A stretch of 64,000 nucleotides of DNA from an uncultured Phascolarctobacterium sp. (lineage in GTDB: Bacteria > Bacillota > Negativicutes > Acidaminococcales > Acidaminococcaceae). The stretch lies in assembly GCA_900552005.1 (NCBI GenBank), contig URXU01000005.1, positions 1-64,000 of the forward strand, in the 5' to 3' direction. Below are positions 16,984-25,465 of this stretch, in pieces (the first letter of the stretch is position 1; the number at the start of each line of letters is the position of its first letter). The translations under genes were made by a program, and so were the position numbers. Below the pieces are notes generated by a model that did no database searches, had not been told where the DNA came from, and worked only from the letters and a program-made list of their open reading frames with translations.

Positions 16984-18258
16984 ATGATGAAAATCAGTAA
17001 GGTTTTAATGATTGCTGCAATGACAAGTTTTTTGTCATTGCAGCAAGCTTTTTCTATGCCGATAGAACAGGTTGATGTTCAGGTGGTCGATCTTAACGGC
17101 GGTACAAGCAAGCCTTTGCTGAGCAAAATGGCCGGCAGCATGCAGGTAGTAGCTCAGCAGCTGCTGGCTGATAAAGATACGGAAAAGATAGCTCCTGTAC
17201 AGCAGGAATATGCCAGACTGCTCACGGAAGTAGGCGACAGGGTGCTGACAGGTTATGAGATACGGCAGACGCACATAGTTCTGGGGCCGCAGACTCAAGT
17301 AGTTCTGCAGATAATTCCTTGGAGTGATACTATTCAGCATGCGGCTGTTGACCTGCAGTTTTCAGGTATTGAGCCTGAGACAGCAAAACATCTGGAGAAG
17401 AAAATACCGGATCTGAAAATGCGGTTACAGGAGATTATTCAGGGTGCTTCCGTAGATGCGCAGGATTGGGCCGGAGGCATTTTACGCAAAGTAGTGCGTC
17501 AGGAAGTGGAAAAATCTTTACCGGAATTCAAAGCGGCCGTAGACCTTGTTCAGGACGATGATAAAATAGTGGTACAGGTCATTATTTATCCGGTGGGACA
17601 GCTGATCAGCGACATCAATTATGAAATGCGGTCTGAGTCCATTCCCAATATTTTGCTTAACCGGCTGAAGTTTAAATATCAGGAAGAATGTGAAAAACTG
17701 CGCGGCATTCCAATCAGTTATCTGACTAAGCATCAGCAGGAATATGAAGATTATCTGGCTCAGCAATTGCTTAAGGAAACAGAGATCAAACAATATAATT
17801 TAAAGCCGAAAATTATCATTAAACCTGGAGCAGATACGGAAGTGGAAATATTACTGTTTTCCGATGAGTATAAAATCTGGCTGGAAGGGTACGGCGATAT
17901 TGGCCGAGATAAGGATAATCTTTCCGGTAAAGCACATCTGGGTAAATTTATTTCACCGCAGGATGAAATTTTTACAGAGGCAGAAGTGGTATTGGATGAT
18001 GTGCAGTGGCGCTTCGGCGCCGGCTATACCCGCTATTGGGGCAAAAGCAGCTGGAGCTATATGCGCCGGGCGCCGGTAGGCGATAACGTATATAAACTGG
18101 AATATACGCTGAGTCCTAAATGGCGGCTGAGGGCAGAGCATTTTTCCGGAGATGACCGTAATGAATACGGCATCAGATATCGTATTCATGAATTTTTGAG
18201 TGCGGAATATGTTTATGGCGGCAAGGAATTTTATTTGCGCCTTATAGGAAATTTGTAG
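16984..18258 (+). CDS. Unknown secreted/outer-membrane protein downstream of bamA
   Basis: I do not recognise this 424-residue protein. It has a signal peptide (about residues 1-25, ending QQAFS), an alpha/beta periplasmic-like region to about residue 280 with two segments that look like POTRA folds, and a C-terminal part of amphipathic beta strands ending FYLRLIGNL, as in outer-membrane beta proteins. The start is ATG 16984 or 16987. It follows bamA by 24 bp and probably shares its transcript, so a role in outer-membrane assembly or as a BamA client is plausible but unproven. Confidence 0.75.
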   Translation: MMKISKVLMIAAMTSFLSLQQAFSMPIEQVDVQVVDLNGGTSKPLLSKMAGSMQVVAQQLLADKDTEKIAPVQQEYARLLTEVGDRVLTGYEIRQTHIVLGPQTQVVLQIIPWSDTIQHAAVDLQFSGIEPETAKHLEKKIPDLKMRLQEIIQGASVDAQDWAGGILRKVVRQEVEKSLPEFKAAVDLVQDDDKIVVQVIIYPVGQLISDINYEMRSESIPNILLNRLKFKYQEECEKLRGIPISYLTKHQQEYEDYLAQQLLKETEIKQYNLKPKIIIKPGADTEVEILLFSDEYKIWLEGYGDIGRDKDNLSGKAHLGKFISPQDEIFTEAEVVLDDVQWRFGAGYTRYWGKSSWSYMRRAPVGDNVYKLEYTLSPKWRLRAEHFSGDDRNEYGIRYRIHEFLSAEYVYGGKEFYLRLIGNL

Positions 18259-18265
18259 CTTGCCG

Positions 18266-18294
18266 TTGAAAGAATTTAGGCAGACTGATATAAT
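18266..18294 (+). promoter_or_regulatory. Strong promoter of the ompH cluster
   Basis: TTGAAA at 18266-18271, a 17-bp spacer and consensus TATAAT at 18289-18294, with a TGA extension before the -10 box. It starts a new unit about 50 bp upstream of the first ompH gene. Confidence 0.75.
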
Positions 18295-18344
18295 AAACTA
18301 TATATCTATAATATTATTTTTGTAAGAAAGCAGGGAATGTTGTT

Positions 18345-18830
18345 ATGATGCAGAAATTGCGTAATCCTAAAAATGTTAAATTAGTTTCTTTATTTGTAGC
18401 TGCCATTTTTGTTCTGGGCTGCTTTGCGCTGTCTGTAACTCAAAGCGGTTTTGGTAAAGTGGCTTCTGCTGCTGCCAGTGAATCCGCCATCGGCGTAGTT
18501 AACTATCAAATGCTGGTAGCTCAAAGTCCGGATCTGCAAAGTGTGAGAGCAGCCATGAAGACTGAAATCGACAGCGCTCAAAAGGATTTTGATGAAAAAA
18601 GCAAGACCATGAATGACAGTGAAAAACAACGTTATTATGTACAGCTGCAGGAACGTGTGGCCAATAAAGAAAAAGAATTGATGGAACCCGTACTGAAAAA
18701 AGTGGAAGAGAACATCAAAAAAGTGGCAGATAAAAAAGGCCTTGCTGTAGTAGTTGATAAGAGTACTGTAATTTTTGGCGGTGTTGATATTACCGATGAG
18801 GTAGCAAAAGCTCTGCAAAGCGGTAAATAA
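18345..18830 (+). CDS. OmpH/Skp-family periplasmic chaperone
   Basis: The 161-residue protein has an N-terminal membrane/signal segment (about 17-33, ending near SAAAS) followed by the Skp-like pattern: IGVVNYQMLVAQSP, a long charged coiled coil (about residues 65-120), and a C-terminal KKGLAVVVDKSTVIFGGVDITDEV. Skp trimers hold unfolded outer-membrane proteins in the periplasm between Sec and BamA. It is the first of three related genes, just downstream of the bamA unit. GCAGGGA provides the ribosome site. Confidence 0.88.
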   Translation: MMQKLRNPKNVKLVSLFVAAIFVLGCFALSVTQSGFGKVASAAASESAIGVVNYQMLVAQSPDLQSVRAAMKTEIDSAQKDFDEKSKTMNDSEKQRYYVQLQERVANKEKELMEPVLKKVEENIKKVADKKGLAVVVDKSTVIFGGVDITDEVAKALQSGK

Positions 18831-18843
18831 AATGCCTGTTATT

Positions 18844-18861
18844 GAGGCCCGAAAGGGCCTC
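18844..18861 (+). terminator. Small hairpin between the first two ompH genes
   Basis: GAGGCCC-GAAA-GGGCCTC forms a very stable GNRA-loop hairpin. It is followed by GTTTACTGTTT, not a T run, so it may be an attenuating or mRNA-stabilising element and not a full terminator. It could set unequal levels of the three OmpH-like proteins. Confidence 0.5.
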
Positions 18862-18887
18862 GTTTACTGTTTGTCCGGGAGAATATT

Positions 18888-19805
18888 ATGCGTAAGATCA
18901 TCCTTGCAGTAATTATAATAAGTTCATTGCTGTTTACGGCCTGCGGCAGCATTACTAAGACTGGTGAAAAAATTGCCGTGGTAGATTGGAATAAAGCTGT
19001 GCAGGAGCATCCGCAGTATAAAAAATTACAGCAGGATGAAGCAGTACTGGATGATTTAATCAAGAAACGTAAACATCAGGAAGAAATGGCTAAAGCGCAG
19101 TTAAAGAGCCTCGATAAATTGCGCGGATTGACAAGAAGCAGCAGGGAAACCTACCTGTCGGCTGATTTTAATACACGCATGGTAGGCGCTCAGGCTAAGG
19201 AAAATGCTAAGCTGCAGAAGGTTTACGCACAGACAGAAAAAGAGGCTGAGGCGCTTATTGCCGATCGCAAAAAAGAAGTTGAGGATGCTTACCAGCTGAA
19301 AATGTTTAATTTGCGAATGCGTTTGGAAACAGTCAAGCTAAAACCGGAAGAAAGAGCGCAGGCCGAGGCGGAATTGGCTGATGCCAGAAATGAAAGAGAA
19401 GCGCAGCTCGGAAAGCTGAATGAAGAAAAAAACGCCTATATAGAAAATAAGATGGCTCCTTATACTGCTGCCATGAAGCAGCGTATCCATCAGGAAGCTG
19501 ATGCATTGCGTCAGAATGCTGAAGCTGTAATGAAGGCTTCCGAAGGAAAATATGACGGTATGCTTGAGAAGGCTCCTAAGGCATTAAATAATGCTTTGAG
19601 TATTATGGACAGGCAGATAGACAAACAGCAGGAAGAAAACAAAGCCCTGAAGAAAACAATTGATCAAGATATTGAAAATATAGTTATGCGTCTGGTGGAT
19701 AAGAATGGCTATACTATTGTATTTAACAAGGTAAAAGTAAATCTTAAAGCCGATGACATTACAGATAAAATAATTGCTGAATTAAAGCAAAGACAAAATA
19801 AGTGA
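18888..19805 (+). CDS. OmpH/Skp-like lipoprotein, extended coiled coil
   Basis: The 305-residue protein has a lipoprotein signal with lipobox LFTAC (Cys at 19) and then an OmpH-like N-terminal core (KIAVVDWNKAVQEHP), an unusually long charged coiled coil (about 45-260) and the C-terminal KNGYTIVFNKVKVNLKADDITDKI that repeats the pattern of the gene before. At nearly twice Skp length and lipid-anchored, it would be tethered to a membrane leaflet. It is followed 10 bp later by another OmpH-like lipoprotein. Membership of the OmpH family is clear; the function is inferred. Confidence 0.82.
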   Translation: MRKIILAVIIISSLLFTACGSITKTGEKIAVVDWNKAVQEHPQYKKLQQDEAVLDDLIKKRKHQEEMAKAQLKSLDKLRGLTRSSRETYLSADFNTRMVGAQAKENAKLQKVYAQTEKEAEALIADRKKEVEDAYQLKMFNLRMRLETVKLKPEERAQAEAELADARNEREAQLGKLNEEKNAYIENKMAPYTAAMKQRIHQEADALRQNAEAVMKASEGKYDGMLEKAPKALNNALSIMDRQIDKQQEENKALKKTIDQDIENIVMRLVDKNGYTIVFNKVKVNLKADDITDKIIAELKQRQNK

Positions 19806-19815
19806 GGTTACAGTT

Positions 19816-20223
19816 ATGAAAAAAATTATTGCCGGATTGATGATTGCCAGTGCTATGCTGACTTTTGGCTGCAGTGGCCGCAATGCTGATTTTGGTACTG
19901 TAGATATGAAAAAAGTGGAAGCTGAGGCTACCGTAGTCAAGGATACCAAAGAAGATGTTACTAAAAAGATGCAGGATTTGAAAGCATCCATGGATAAGGA
20001 TATGGCCGGCAAGAGCGCTGAAGAACAGAAAAAAGTTGCCGAAGATTATACTGCTCGTGCCCAGCTGATTCAGACTGAAGCGCAGAATAAGCTGAAAGCA
20101 AGTCTTGATACTGCTTTAAGTCAAGTTGCCAAAGAAAAAGGTTTAGGCGCTATCTTGATTAAGGATGCCGTACCGCAGGGCGGCACTGATGTCACCAAGG
20201 AAGTAATTGAGAAAATGAAATAA
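19816..20223 (+). CDS. Short OmpH/Skp-like lipoprotein
   Basis: The 135-residue protein has a lipoprotein signal with lipobox LTFGC (Cys near 19), a charged helical middle (about 35-95) and the OmpH-like tail KEKGLGAILIKDAVPQGGTDVTKEV. It is the third OmpH-like gene in a row and the shortest. The two lipoproteins are 10 bp apart and presumably co-translated. It is likely a membrane-tethered chaperone or partner of the other two. The shared tail suggests the three arose by duplication. Confidence 0.78.
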   Translation: MKKIIAGLMIASAMLTFGCSGRNADFGTVDMKKVEAEATVVKDTKEDVTKKMQDLKASMDKDMAGKSAEEQKKVAEDYTARAQLIQTEAQNKLKASLDTALSQVAKEKGLGAILIKDAVPQGGTDVTKEVIEKMK

Positions 20224-20237
20224 GCAGCACACCCTGA

Positions 20238-20263
20238 GCGGGCGGCGTCGTCCGCCTGCTTTT
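20238..20263 (+). terminator. Hairpin after the ompH triplet
   Basis: GCGGGCGG and CCGCCTGC pair around CGTCGT with one G-U pair and are followed by TTTT. It separates the ompH genes from lpxD, although the short T run suggests incomplete termination and some readthrough. Confidence 0.6.
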
Positions 20264-20311
20264 CGTGTGTTACGGACCTGTTGCACAGGTCAATTATGGG
20301 GAGGTTTTTTT

Positions 20312-21337
20312 ATGGAAAAAAGTGTTCAGGAATTAGCTGTATTTCTGCAGGGGAAAGTTGAAAATGATAATCCGCAGTTGCTGATTACCGGTGTCAACGG
20401 CCTGATTGAGGCAGGACCGCAGGATATCTCTTTTGCTGTTCCGCCGCATGTGGAGCATTGCCATTTAAGTAAGGCGGGCGTCATGGTCTTAAGTCCCGAA
20501 GATCCTGCGCTCAATGACAGACCGGTTATCCGTGTGGAAAATCCTCGTGCTGCTTTTGCGGCTCTGCTCGAGTTATTCCGTGCACCGGAAGAAGTAGAAC
20601 GCGTAGTCAGCCCTCTGGCCTATATTTCGCCGAAGGCTAAAATAGGTAAGAACGTTGCAGTTCAGCCTTTTGCCGTGATAGAAGATGATGCGGAAATTGG
20701 TGATGGCTCCATTATTTATCCGCACGCATATGTTGGCAAAAGAGTCAAGCTGGGCAAGGACTGCATTATATACCCCAGCGTTACGATTCGTGAGGACTGT
20801 GTACTTGGCAATCGTGTAATTGTGCAGGCAGGCGCGGTTATAGGCGGCGACGGCTTTGGTTATGTTACACAAAATGGCAAGCACAGCAAGGTTCTGCAGA
20901 CCGGCAACGTGGTTTTGCAGGATGATGTGGAAATCGGCAATAATACCTGTATTGACCGTGCAACGGTTGACAGCACTATTGTTGGCAAGGGTACCAAGAT
21001 AGATAATCTGGTACATCTCGGACATAATGACATTTTAGGCGAGAACTGCCTTGTGGTAGCTCATGTAGGCATTTCCGGCAGTGTAACTGTTGGTAATAAT
21101 GTAACCTTTGCCGGACAGGTTGGTACTGTAGGACATATTACTATTGGCGACAATTGTGTTTTCGGCGGTAAAACAGGTATTACCAATAATGTACCGGCTA
21201 ATTCTTTTATGGCAGGTTTTCCGGCCATGCCTCATAAAGAATGGCTGCGTCAGGAAGCAAATATGCGCAAAATCGGTGAGCTGCTTAAAAGAGTCAAAGA
21301 CTTGGAAAAAGAACTGGCTAAAATCAGTGATAAATAA
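20312..21337 (+). CDS. lpxD: UDP-3-O-(3-hydroxyacyl)glucosamine N-acyltransferase
   Basis: LpxD adds the second acyl chain in lipid A synthesis. The 341-residue protein has the N-terminal uridine-binding domain, then a hexapeptide-repeat left-handed beta-helix (about 100-310) with the catalytic-histidine segment HLGHNDILGENCLVVAHVG. The start at 20312 follows GGGGAGG at 20298-20304; the frame is open to 20267 but without a ribosome site. It is adjacent to ompH genes, as in many diderm genomes (bamA-skp-lpxD order), which supports the assignment. Confidence 0.95.
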   Translation: MEKSVQELAVFLQGKVENDNPQLLITGVNGLIEAGPQDISFAVPPHVEHCHLSKAGVMVLSPEDPALNDRPVIRVENPRAAFAALLELFRAPEEVERVVSPLAYISPKAKIGKNVAVQPFAVIEDDAEIGDGSIIYPHAYVGKRVKLGKDCIIYPSVTIREDCVLGNRVIVQAGAVIGGDGFGYVTQNGKHSKVLQTGNVVLQDDVEIGNNTCIDRATVDSTIVGKGTKIDNLVHLGHNDILGENCLVVAHVGISGSVTVGNNVTFAGQVGTVGHITIGDNCVFGGKTGITNNVPANSFMAGFPAMPHKEWLRQEANMRKIGELLKRVKDLEKELAKISDK

Positions 21338-21357
21338 CTTGGCAGAGGAGTGTTAAA

Positions 21358-22251
21358 ATGCTGAGTTACTATATAGTAAAATTATTCAGCAAGCTGATGT
21401 GTATAGCGCCGCGATTTGTCAGAAATTTGACGGCAAGCTTTTTGGGCAATATAGCTGTATTGGCTGTGCCTAAATGGCGTTTGCTTATGGCCAAGACTAA
21501 TATTATGGAATGTCTCGGCGTCGGCGAAGAACGTGCTGAACAGATTGCCTCAGACAGCCTGCATCGTTTTGGGCGTATGATTGTGGAAGTTATGCGTTTT
21601 CCGCTGTTAAAGCCGGACAATATAGATCAGACCGTTAAAGTTGAGGGATTGGAATATCTTGATGCGGCCTATAAGCAAAATAAAGGCGTCATCATGGCTA
21701 CCGGGCATTATGGAAACTGGGAGCTATTGGGAGCAACCGTAGCGCTGCATGGCTATCCCATGCTTTCCATAACCAGAAAGCAGAATAATGGCGCTATGGA
21801 TAAATTTATCAATGAATACCGACAGATGGTAGGGCAGAAAGTAGCCTATAATCGTGGAGAAAGCGGTCTCTTAGCTATCAGCAGGATGCTCAAGGAAAAG
21901 CATTTGCTGGGAGTGTTGTACGATCAGGATACTAATGATGACGGTGTTGAAATTAATTTATTCGGCAAAAAATCAATTATTCCCATGGGTGCGGCGGCTT
22001 TGTCAAGAATTTACGGTTCGCCGATTCTGCCGATCTTTTTGCATAATAATGATGATGGAACATGTGCGGCAAAAATTTATCCGCCGCTGTATACACCGAG
22101 AACTAAAAATAAAACACAGGATTTTTATGATGTTACAAAGCAGATGGTGACCATTCTGGAACATGAAATTATAGTGCATCCGGAAATGTGGTTCTGGGTG
22201 CATGACAGATGGAAAGACGGACGGCAGCGTTTTCGCAATAAAAATAAATAA
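21358..22251 (+). CDS. LpxL/HtrB-type lipid A secondary acyltransferase (first copy)
   Basis: The 297-residue protein belongs to the lysophospholipid-acyltransferase-like family that adds secondary acyl chains to KDO-lipid IVA. It has an N-terminal hydrophobic segment, the HX4E catalytic motif in TGHYGNWELLG near residue 120 and a conserved C-terminal MWFWVHDRWKDG. It lies between lpxD and lpxC, 20 bp after lpxD. A second copy occurs at 33968-34867. Which acyl position each one serves cannot be told from sequence. Confidence 0.88.
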   Translation: MLSYYIVKLFSKLMCIAPRFVRNLTASFLGNIAVLAVPKWRLLMAKTNIMECLGVGEERAEQIASDSLHRFGRMIVEVMRFPLLKPDNIDQTVKVEGLEYLDAAYKQNKGVIMATGHYGNWELLGATVALHGYPMLSITRKQNNGAMDKFINEYRQMVGQKVAYNRGESGLLAISRMLKEKHLLGVLYDQDTNDDGVEINLFGKKSIIPMGAAALSRIYGSPILPIFLHNNDDGTCAAKIYPPLYTPRTKNKTQDFYDVTKQMVTILEHEIIVHPEMWFWVHDRWKDGRQRFRNKNK

Positions 22252-22263
22252 AGGAGGAACTCT

Positions 22264-23109
22264 ATGTCTGAAAAATATATGCAGCATACTATTGCCAGGG
22301 AAATTTCCTATTCCGGGATTGGCTTACACTCCGGTAAGGAAGTATTCATGACCATGAAACCGGCTGATGTAAATACAGGTATTGTCTTTATTCGTACAGA
22401 TTTGCCGGAGCGTCCGGAAATTAAGGCCTTGCCGGAAAATGTCAGTTCGACTGTCAAGGCGACAACCTTAAGCGCCAATGGAGCCGAAGTTTTTACTGTG
22501 GAACATTTAATGGCTGCTTTATCCATGATGGCGGTAGATAATATTCGTATAGAAATGTCTTCGCCGGAGCCGCCGGTAACGGATGGCAGCGCCAAAGTGT
22601 TCTGCGAGCTGATCGAAAAGGTTGGCTTGCAGCAGCAGGAGGCAGAACGGAAAATTTACAGTGTAGATAAGGTGTTTTCAGTATATGACGGTGACCGTTA
22701 TATCGTAGTAAAACCTTATGACAGCTATCGTATTTCATTTACATCTATTAATAAGCATCCAATGCTTGGTACGCAGTATTTTGATATAGAATTGACTACG
22801 GAAAGCTTTAAGCAAGAAATTATGGCTGCCAGAACAGTTGCCTTTACGGATGAATTGGATATGCTGCGTAAAATGGGTCTTGGTCTTGGCGGCAGTTTAG
22901 AAAATGTAGTTGTTTTTGATAAGGATACCATTCTTTCTCAACCACGTTTTGAAGATGAGCTTATCAGACATAAAATTCTTGATGTAATTGGCGATTTGTA
23001 TTTACTGGGACCTATCAAGGCCCATGTAATTGCTGTTAAAACAGGGCATGCTTTTAATTCCAATATAGCTAAACAAATACAAGCATATAGAACAAGGGAG
23101 GAAAAATAA
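22264..23109 (+). CDS. lpxC: UDP-3-O-acyl-N-acetylglucosamine deacetylase
   Basis: LpxC catalyses the committed step of lipid A synthesis. It is a zinc enzyme. The 281-residue protein has the family start TIAREISYSGIGLHSGK, the zinc-binding FTVEHLMAAL motif near residue 80, and the C-terminal DVIGDLYLLG and KTGHAFN with the active-site His. AAAGGAGGA precedes the ATG. Its stop codon directly abuts the fabZ ATG with no spacing, so translation of the two is tightly coupled. Confidence 0.96.
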   Translation: MSEKYMQHTIAREISYSGIGLHSGKEVFMTMKPADVNTGIVFIRTDLPERPEIKALPENVSSTVKATTLSANGAEVFTVEHLMAALSMMAVDNIRIEMSSPEPPVTDGSAKVFCELIEKVGLQQQEAERKIYSVDKVFSVYDGDRYIVVKPYDSYRISFTSINKHPMLGTQYFDIELTTESFKQEIMAARTVAFTDELDMLRKMGLGLGGSLENVVVFDKDTILSQPRFEDELIRHKILDVIGDLYLLGPIKAHVIAVKTGHAFNSNIAKQIQAYRTREEK

Positions 23110-23553
23110 ATGACAGTTCTTGATATTAATGAAATCAAAAAAATTCTTCCGCATCGTTATCCGATGCTGTTAGTTGACCGTATTCTGGAATTAGAACCCA
23201 TGAAACGTGCGGTTGGTATTAAAAATATCACTGCTAATGAAATGCAGTTTTTAGGTCATTTTCCTAATGAACCCATTATGCCAGGTGTTCTTTTGATAGA
23301 AGCCATGGCGCAGGTGGGCGGCGTTGCCATGCTCTATCCTGAAGAAAATCGCGGTAAAATCGCTGTTTTCGGCAAAATTGATAATGTGCGTTTCCGTAAG
23401 CAGGTTGTGCCCGGCGATCAGGTAGTAACTACTGCTGAAGTTGTAAAAATCAGGGGCAACATGGGTGTCATGCATTGCGAAGGTAAGGTTGACGGCAGCG
23501 TAGCCTGCGAATGTGACTGTACCTTTGCCATTATGGATCCTAAAAATGCTTAA
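23110..23553 (+). CDS. fabZ: (3R)-hydroxyacyl-ACP dehydratase FabZ
   Basis: FabZ dehydrates 3-hydroxyacyl-ACP for fatty acid elongation, drawing on the same hydroxyacyl-ACP pool used by LpxA and LpxD. The 147-residue protein has the PHRYPMLLVDR start and the catalytic HFPNEPIMPGVLLIEAMAQ segment with active-site His and Glu. It starts on the base after the lpxC stop and is followed by a 166-bp AT-rich gap before lpxA. Its place between lpxC and lpxA is a known arrangement for balancing fatty acid and lipid A synthesis. Confidence 0.96.
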   Translation: MTVLDINEIKKILPHRYPMLLVDRILELEPMKRAVGIKNITANEMQFLGHFPNEPIMPGVLLIEAMAQVGGVAMLYPEENRGKIAVFGKIDNVRFRKQVVPGDQVVTTAEVVKIRGNMGVMHCEGKVDGSVACECDCTFAIMDPKNA

Positions 23554-23719
23554 TTTTTTACAATAAGGTAGATATTTGCAAAGAATTAGAGATAATAGGC
23601 TTAAATTTATCTTAATTCCTTAAAATAACCGAATTTTAAAGGTTAAAAAAACATACGATAAATGATTATAGTTCTATATTTATGTTTAATCGTCTGATTA
23701 AACAAGAGGAGTGAAAAGG

Positions 23720-24526
23720 ATGAGTTCGGTTATTATACCTAAACGTAAAATACATGAAACTGCTATAATCCATCCCAATGCTGTTATTGGCAAAGATGTT
23801 GAAATAGGACCTTATGCTGTAATTGATGAAGATACCGTAATCGGCGACGGCTGCAAAATCGGCGCTCACGCAGTTATTCACAGATATACCACGGTTGGTA
23901 AAAACTGTAAATTTTTCCCTGGCTGCTCCATAGGTGCAGAACCTCAGGATCTTAAATTTGCCGGTGAAAAATCCTATACAATTATTGGCGACGGTGGTAT
24001 TTTCAGAGAATGCTGCACCGTTAACAGAGCAACCGGTGAAGGTAATGAAACAAGAATCGGCAATAATATTCTGATGATGGCTTATACACATGTTGCTCAT
24101 AACTGTGTTGTAGGCAGTAATGTTATCATGTCCAATGTTGCTACTTTAGCCGGTCATGTTATTGTTGAAGACCGTGCTGTTATCGGTGGGCTTTCAGCAG
24201 TGCATCAGTTCTGCAAAATAGGCCGCAATGTTATGGTAGGCGGTATGGCACGTGTTGCGCAGGATATTCCGCCGTTCATGATTGTAGCCGGTGATCCGGC
24301 CTTCGTTTCTGGATTAAACAGTGTGGGCCTTTCCCGTGCAGGCATGCCGGCAGAGCAGCGCAGCCAGCTGAAAAAAGCTTTCCGCATTCTTTATCATAGC
24401 GGTTTGCCTCTGCAGGAAGCTATTGCCACTATGGAACAGGAGCTTGACAGCAGCGAGCCGGTAGAACATCTGATGCGCTTTTTGCGTAATGTAGAACGCG
24501 GTATTATCCGTACCCGCAGAGGCTGA
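23720..24526 (+). CDS. lpxA: UDP-N-acetylglucosamine acyltransferase
   Basis: LpxA adds the first 3-hydroxyacyl chain to UDP-GlcNAc, starting lipid A synthesis. The 268-residue protein is a left-handed beta-helix of hexapeptide repeats (about 10-190) with the catalytic-His region MAYTHVAHNCVVG and a helical C-terminal domain. The ATG at 23720 is chosen because AGAGGAG at 23705-23711 is 8 bp away. The 166-bp upstream gap is very AT-rich (many A/T runs) and may hold a promoter, but I could not pick one with confidence. lpxI begins 4 bp after its stop. Confidence 0.95.
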   Translation: MSSVIIPKRKIHETAIIHPNAVIGKDVEIGPYAVIDEDTVIGDGCKIGAHAVIHRYTTVGKNCKFFPGCSIGAEPQDLKFAGEKSYTIIGDGGIFRECCTVNRATGEGNETRIGNNILMMAYTHVAHNCVVGSNVIMSNVATLAGHVIVEDRAVIGGLSAVHQFCKIGRNVMVGGMARVAQDIPPFMIVAGDPAFVSGLNSVGLSRAGMPAEQRSQLKKAFRILYHSGLPLQEAIATMEQELDSSEPVEHLMRFLRNVERGIIRTRRG

Positions 24527-24530
24527 TAAA

Positions 24531-25337
24531 ATGGAAGTTATCGGTGTTTTGTCAGGTGTGGGGCATTTGCCTGTGGAAGTTGCCAGATCAGCTAAGAAGC
24601 TTGGCTATCAGGTGGTGGCTGTGGGTGTAGTGCCGGAAATTGATCCGGAATTGGCTGCATGTGCAGATTTTTACTACGATATTAATATTGGTAAAATAGG
24701 CAAGATTATTTCCACACTAAAAAAACATAAGGTTCATCAGGTTACCATGATTGGCAAGGTAACGAAAGAGGTTTTATATAAAGCCGGCAAAATCGTCCCC
24801 GATTTACGGGCTATCAAGATTTTGGCAACAGTACCTGATCGCAAAGATGATACAATCATGAATGCCATCGTCAAAGAACTGGAAGGCGAAGGCATTCATG
24901 TTATGGACCAGACAGTACTGATTAAGCCCTTATTGCCTGCTCCCGGAGTATTGACCAGGCGTAAGCCGACAGAAGCTGAATTGGCGGATATGGAATTTGG
25001 GTTTTCCATGGCCAAGGCCATTGGCGGTTTAGATATAGGTCAGACCGTAGTTGTAAAAAATAGAGCTGTGATGGCGGTAGAGGCTATTGAAGGCACTGAT
25101 GCCTGTATTTTGCGCGGCGGCTTTCTGGGTAAGGGCGGCGTGATTGTGGCTAAAGCGGCTAAACCGTCTCAGGATCAGCGTTTTGATATACCTGGCTTCG
25201 GTACTAAAACTATGGAGTCTATGATTCATGCGGGTGCAACCGGTATTGTTATAGAAGCCGGCAATACATTGATTGTAGATAAAGAAAAGACCATAGCTAT
25301 GGCTGATGAGCATAATATTACAATCTTGGTGAAATAA
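24531..25337 (+). CDS. lpxI: UDP-2,3-diacylglucosamine pyrophosphatase LpxI
   Basis: LpxI hydrolyses UDP-2,3-diacylglucosamine to lipid X, replacing the unrelated LpxH of enterobacteria. The 268-residue protein matches the LpxI (DUF1009) family: N-terminal VIGVLSGVGHLPVEVARSA, the middle MIGKVTKEVLYK segment, and a conserved C-terminal half with KAAKPSQDQRFDIPGFG. It follows lpxA by 4 bp and precedes lpxB across a terminator, matching its pathway position. No LpxH-like gene was seen in the window. Confidence 0.93.
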   Translation: MEVIGVLSGVGHLPVEVARSAKKLGYQVVAVGVVPEIDPELAACADFYYDINIGKIGKIISTLKKHKVHQVTMIGKVTKEVLYKAGKIVPDLRAIKILATVPDRKDDTIMNAIVKELEGEGIHVMDQTVLIKPLLPAPGVLTRRKPTEAELADMEFGFSMAKAIGGLDIGQTVVVKNRAVMAVEAIEGTDACILRGGFLGKGGVIVAKAAKPSQDQRFDIPGFGTKTMESMIHAGATGIVIEAGNTLIVDKEKTIAMADEHNITILVK

Positions 25338-25360
25338 ATTAACATAAAAATTTCATTTTT

Positions 25361-25392
25361 AAAGCGACCAGCAGTATTTGTTGGTCGCTTTT
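25361..25392 (+). terminator. Terminator between lpxI and lpxB
   Basis: AAAGCGACCA and TGGTCGCTTT form a perfect stem around an 11-base loop, followed by T-rich sequence. It is about 23 bp after the lpxI stop and directly upstream of a promoter for lpxB. Confidence 0.7.
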
Positions 25393-25393
25393 G

Positions 25394-25402
25394 TGTTATA
25401 AT
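25394..25402 (+). promoter_or_regulatory. Promoter of the lpxB operon
   Basis: TGT-TATAAT at 25394-25402 is an extended -10 box with a consensus hexamer, placed just after the lpxI terminator and about 64 bp before lpxB. No close -35 match lies at 17 bp. Confidence 0.55.
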
Positions 25403-25465
25403 ATACAATGAAATGTTATAGACTTTTTTATATTCCCGCTTATTTGCTGAGAAAAAGGTGTTACC

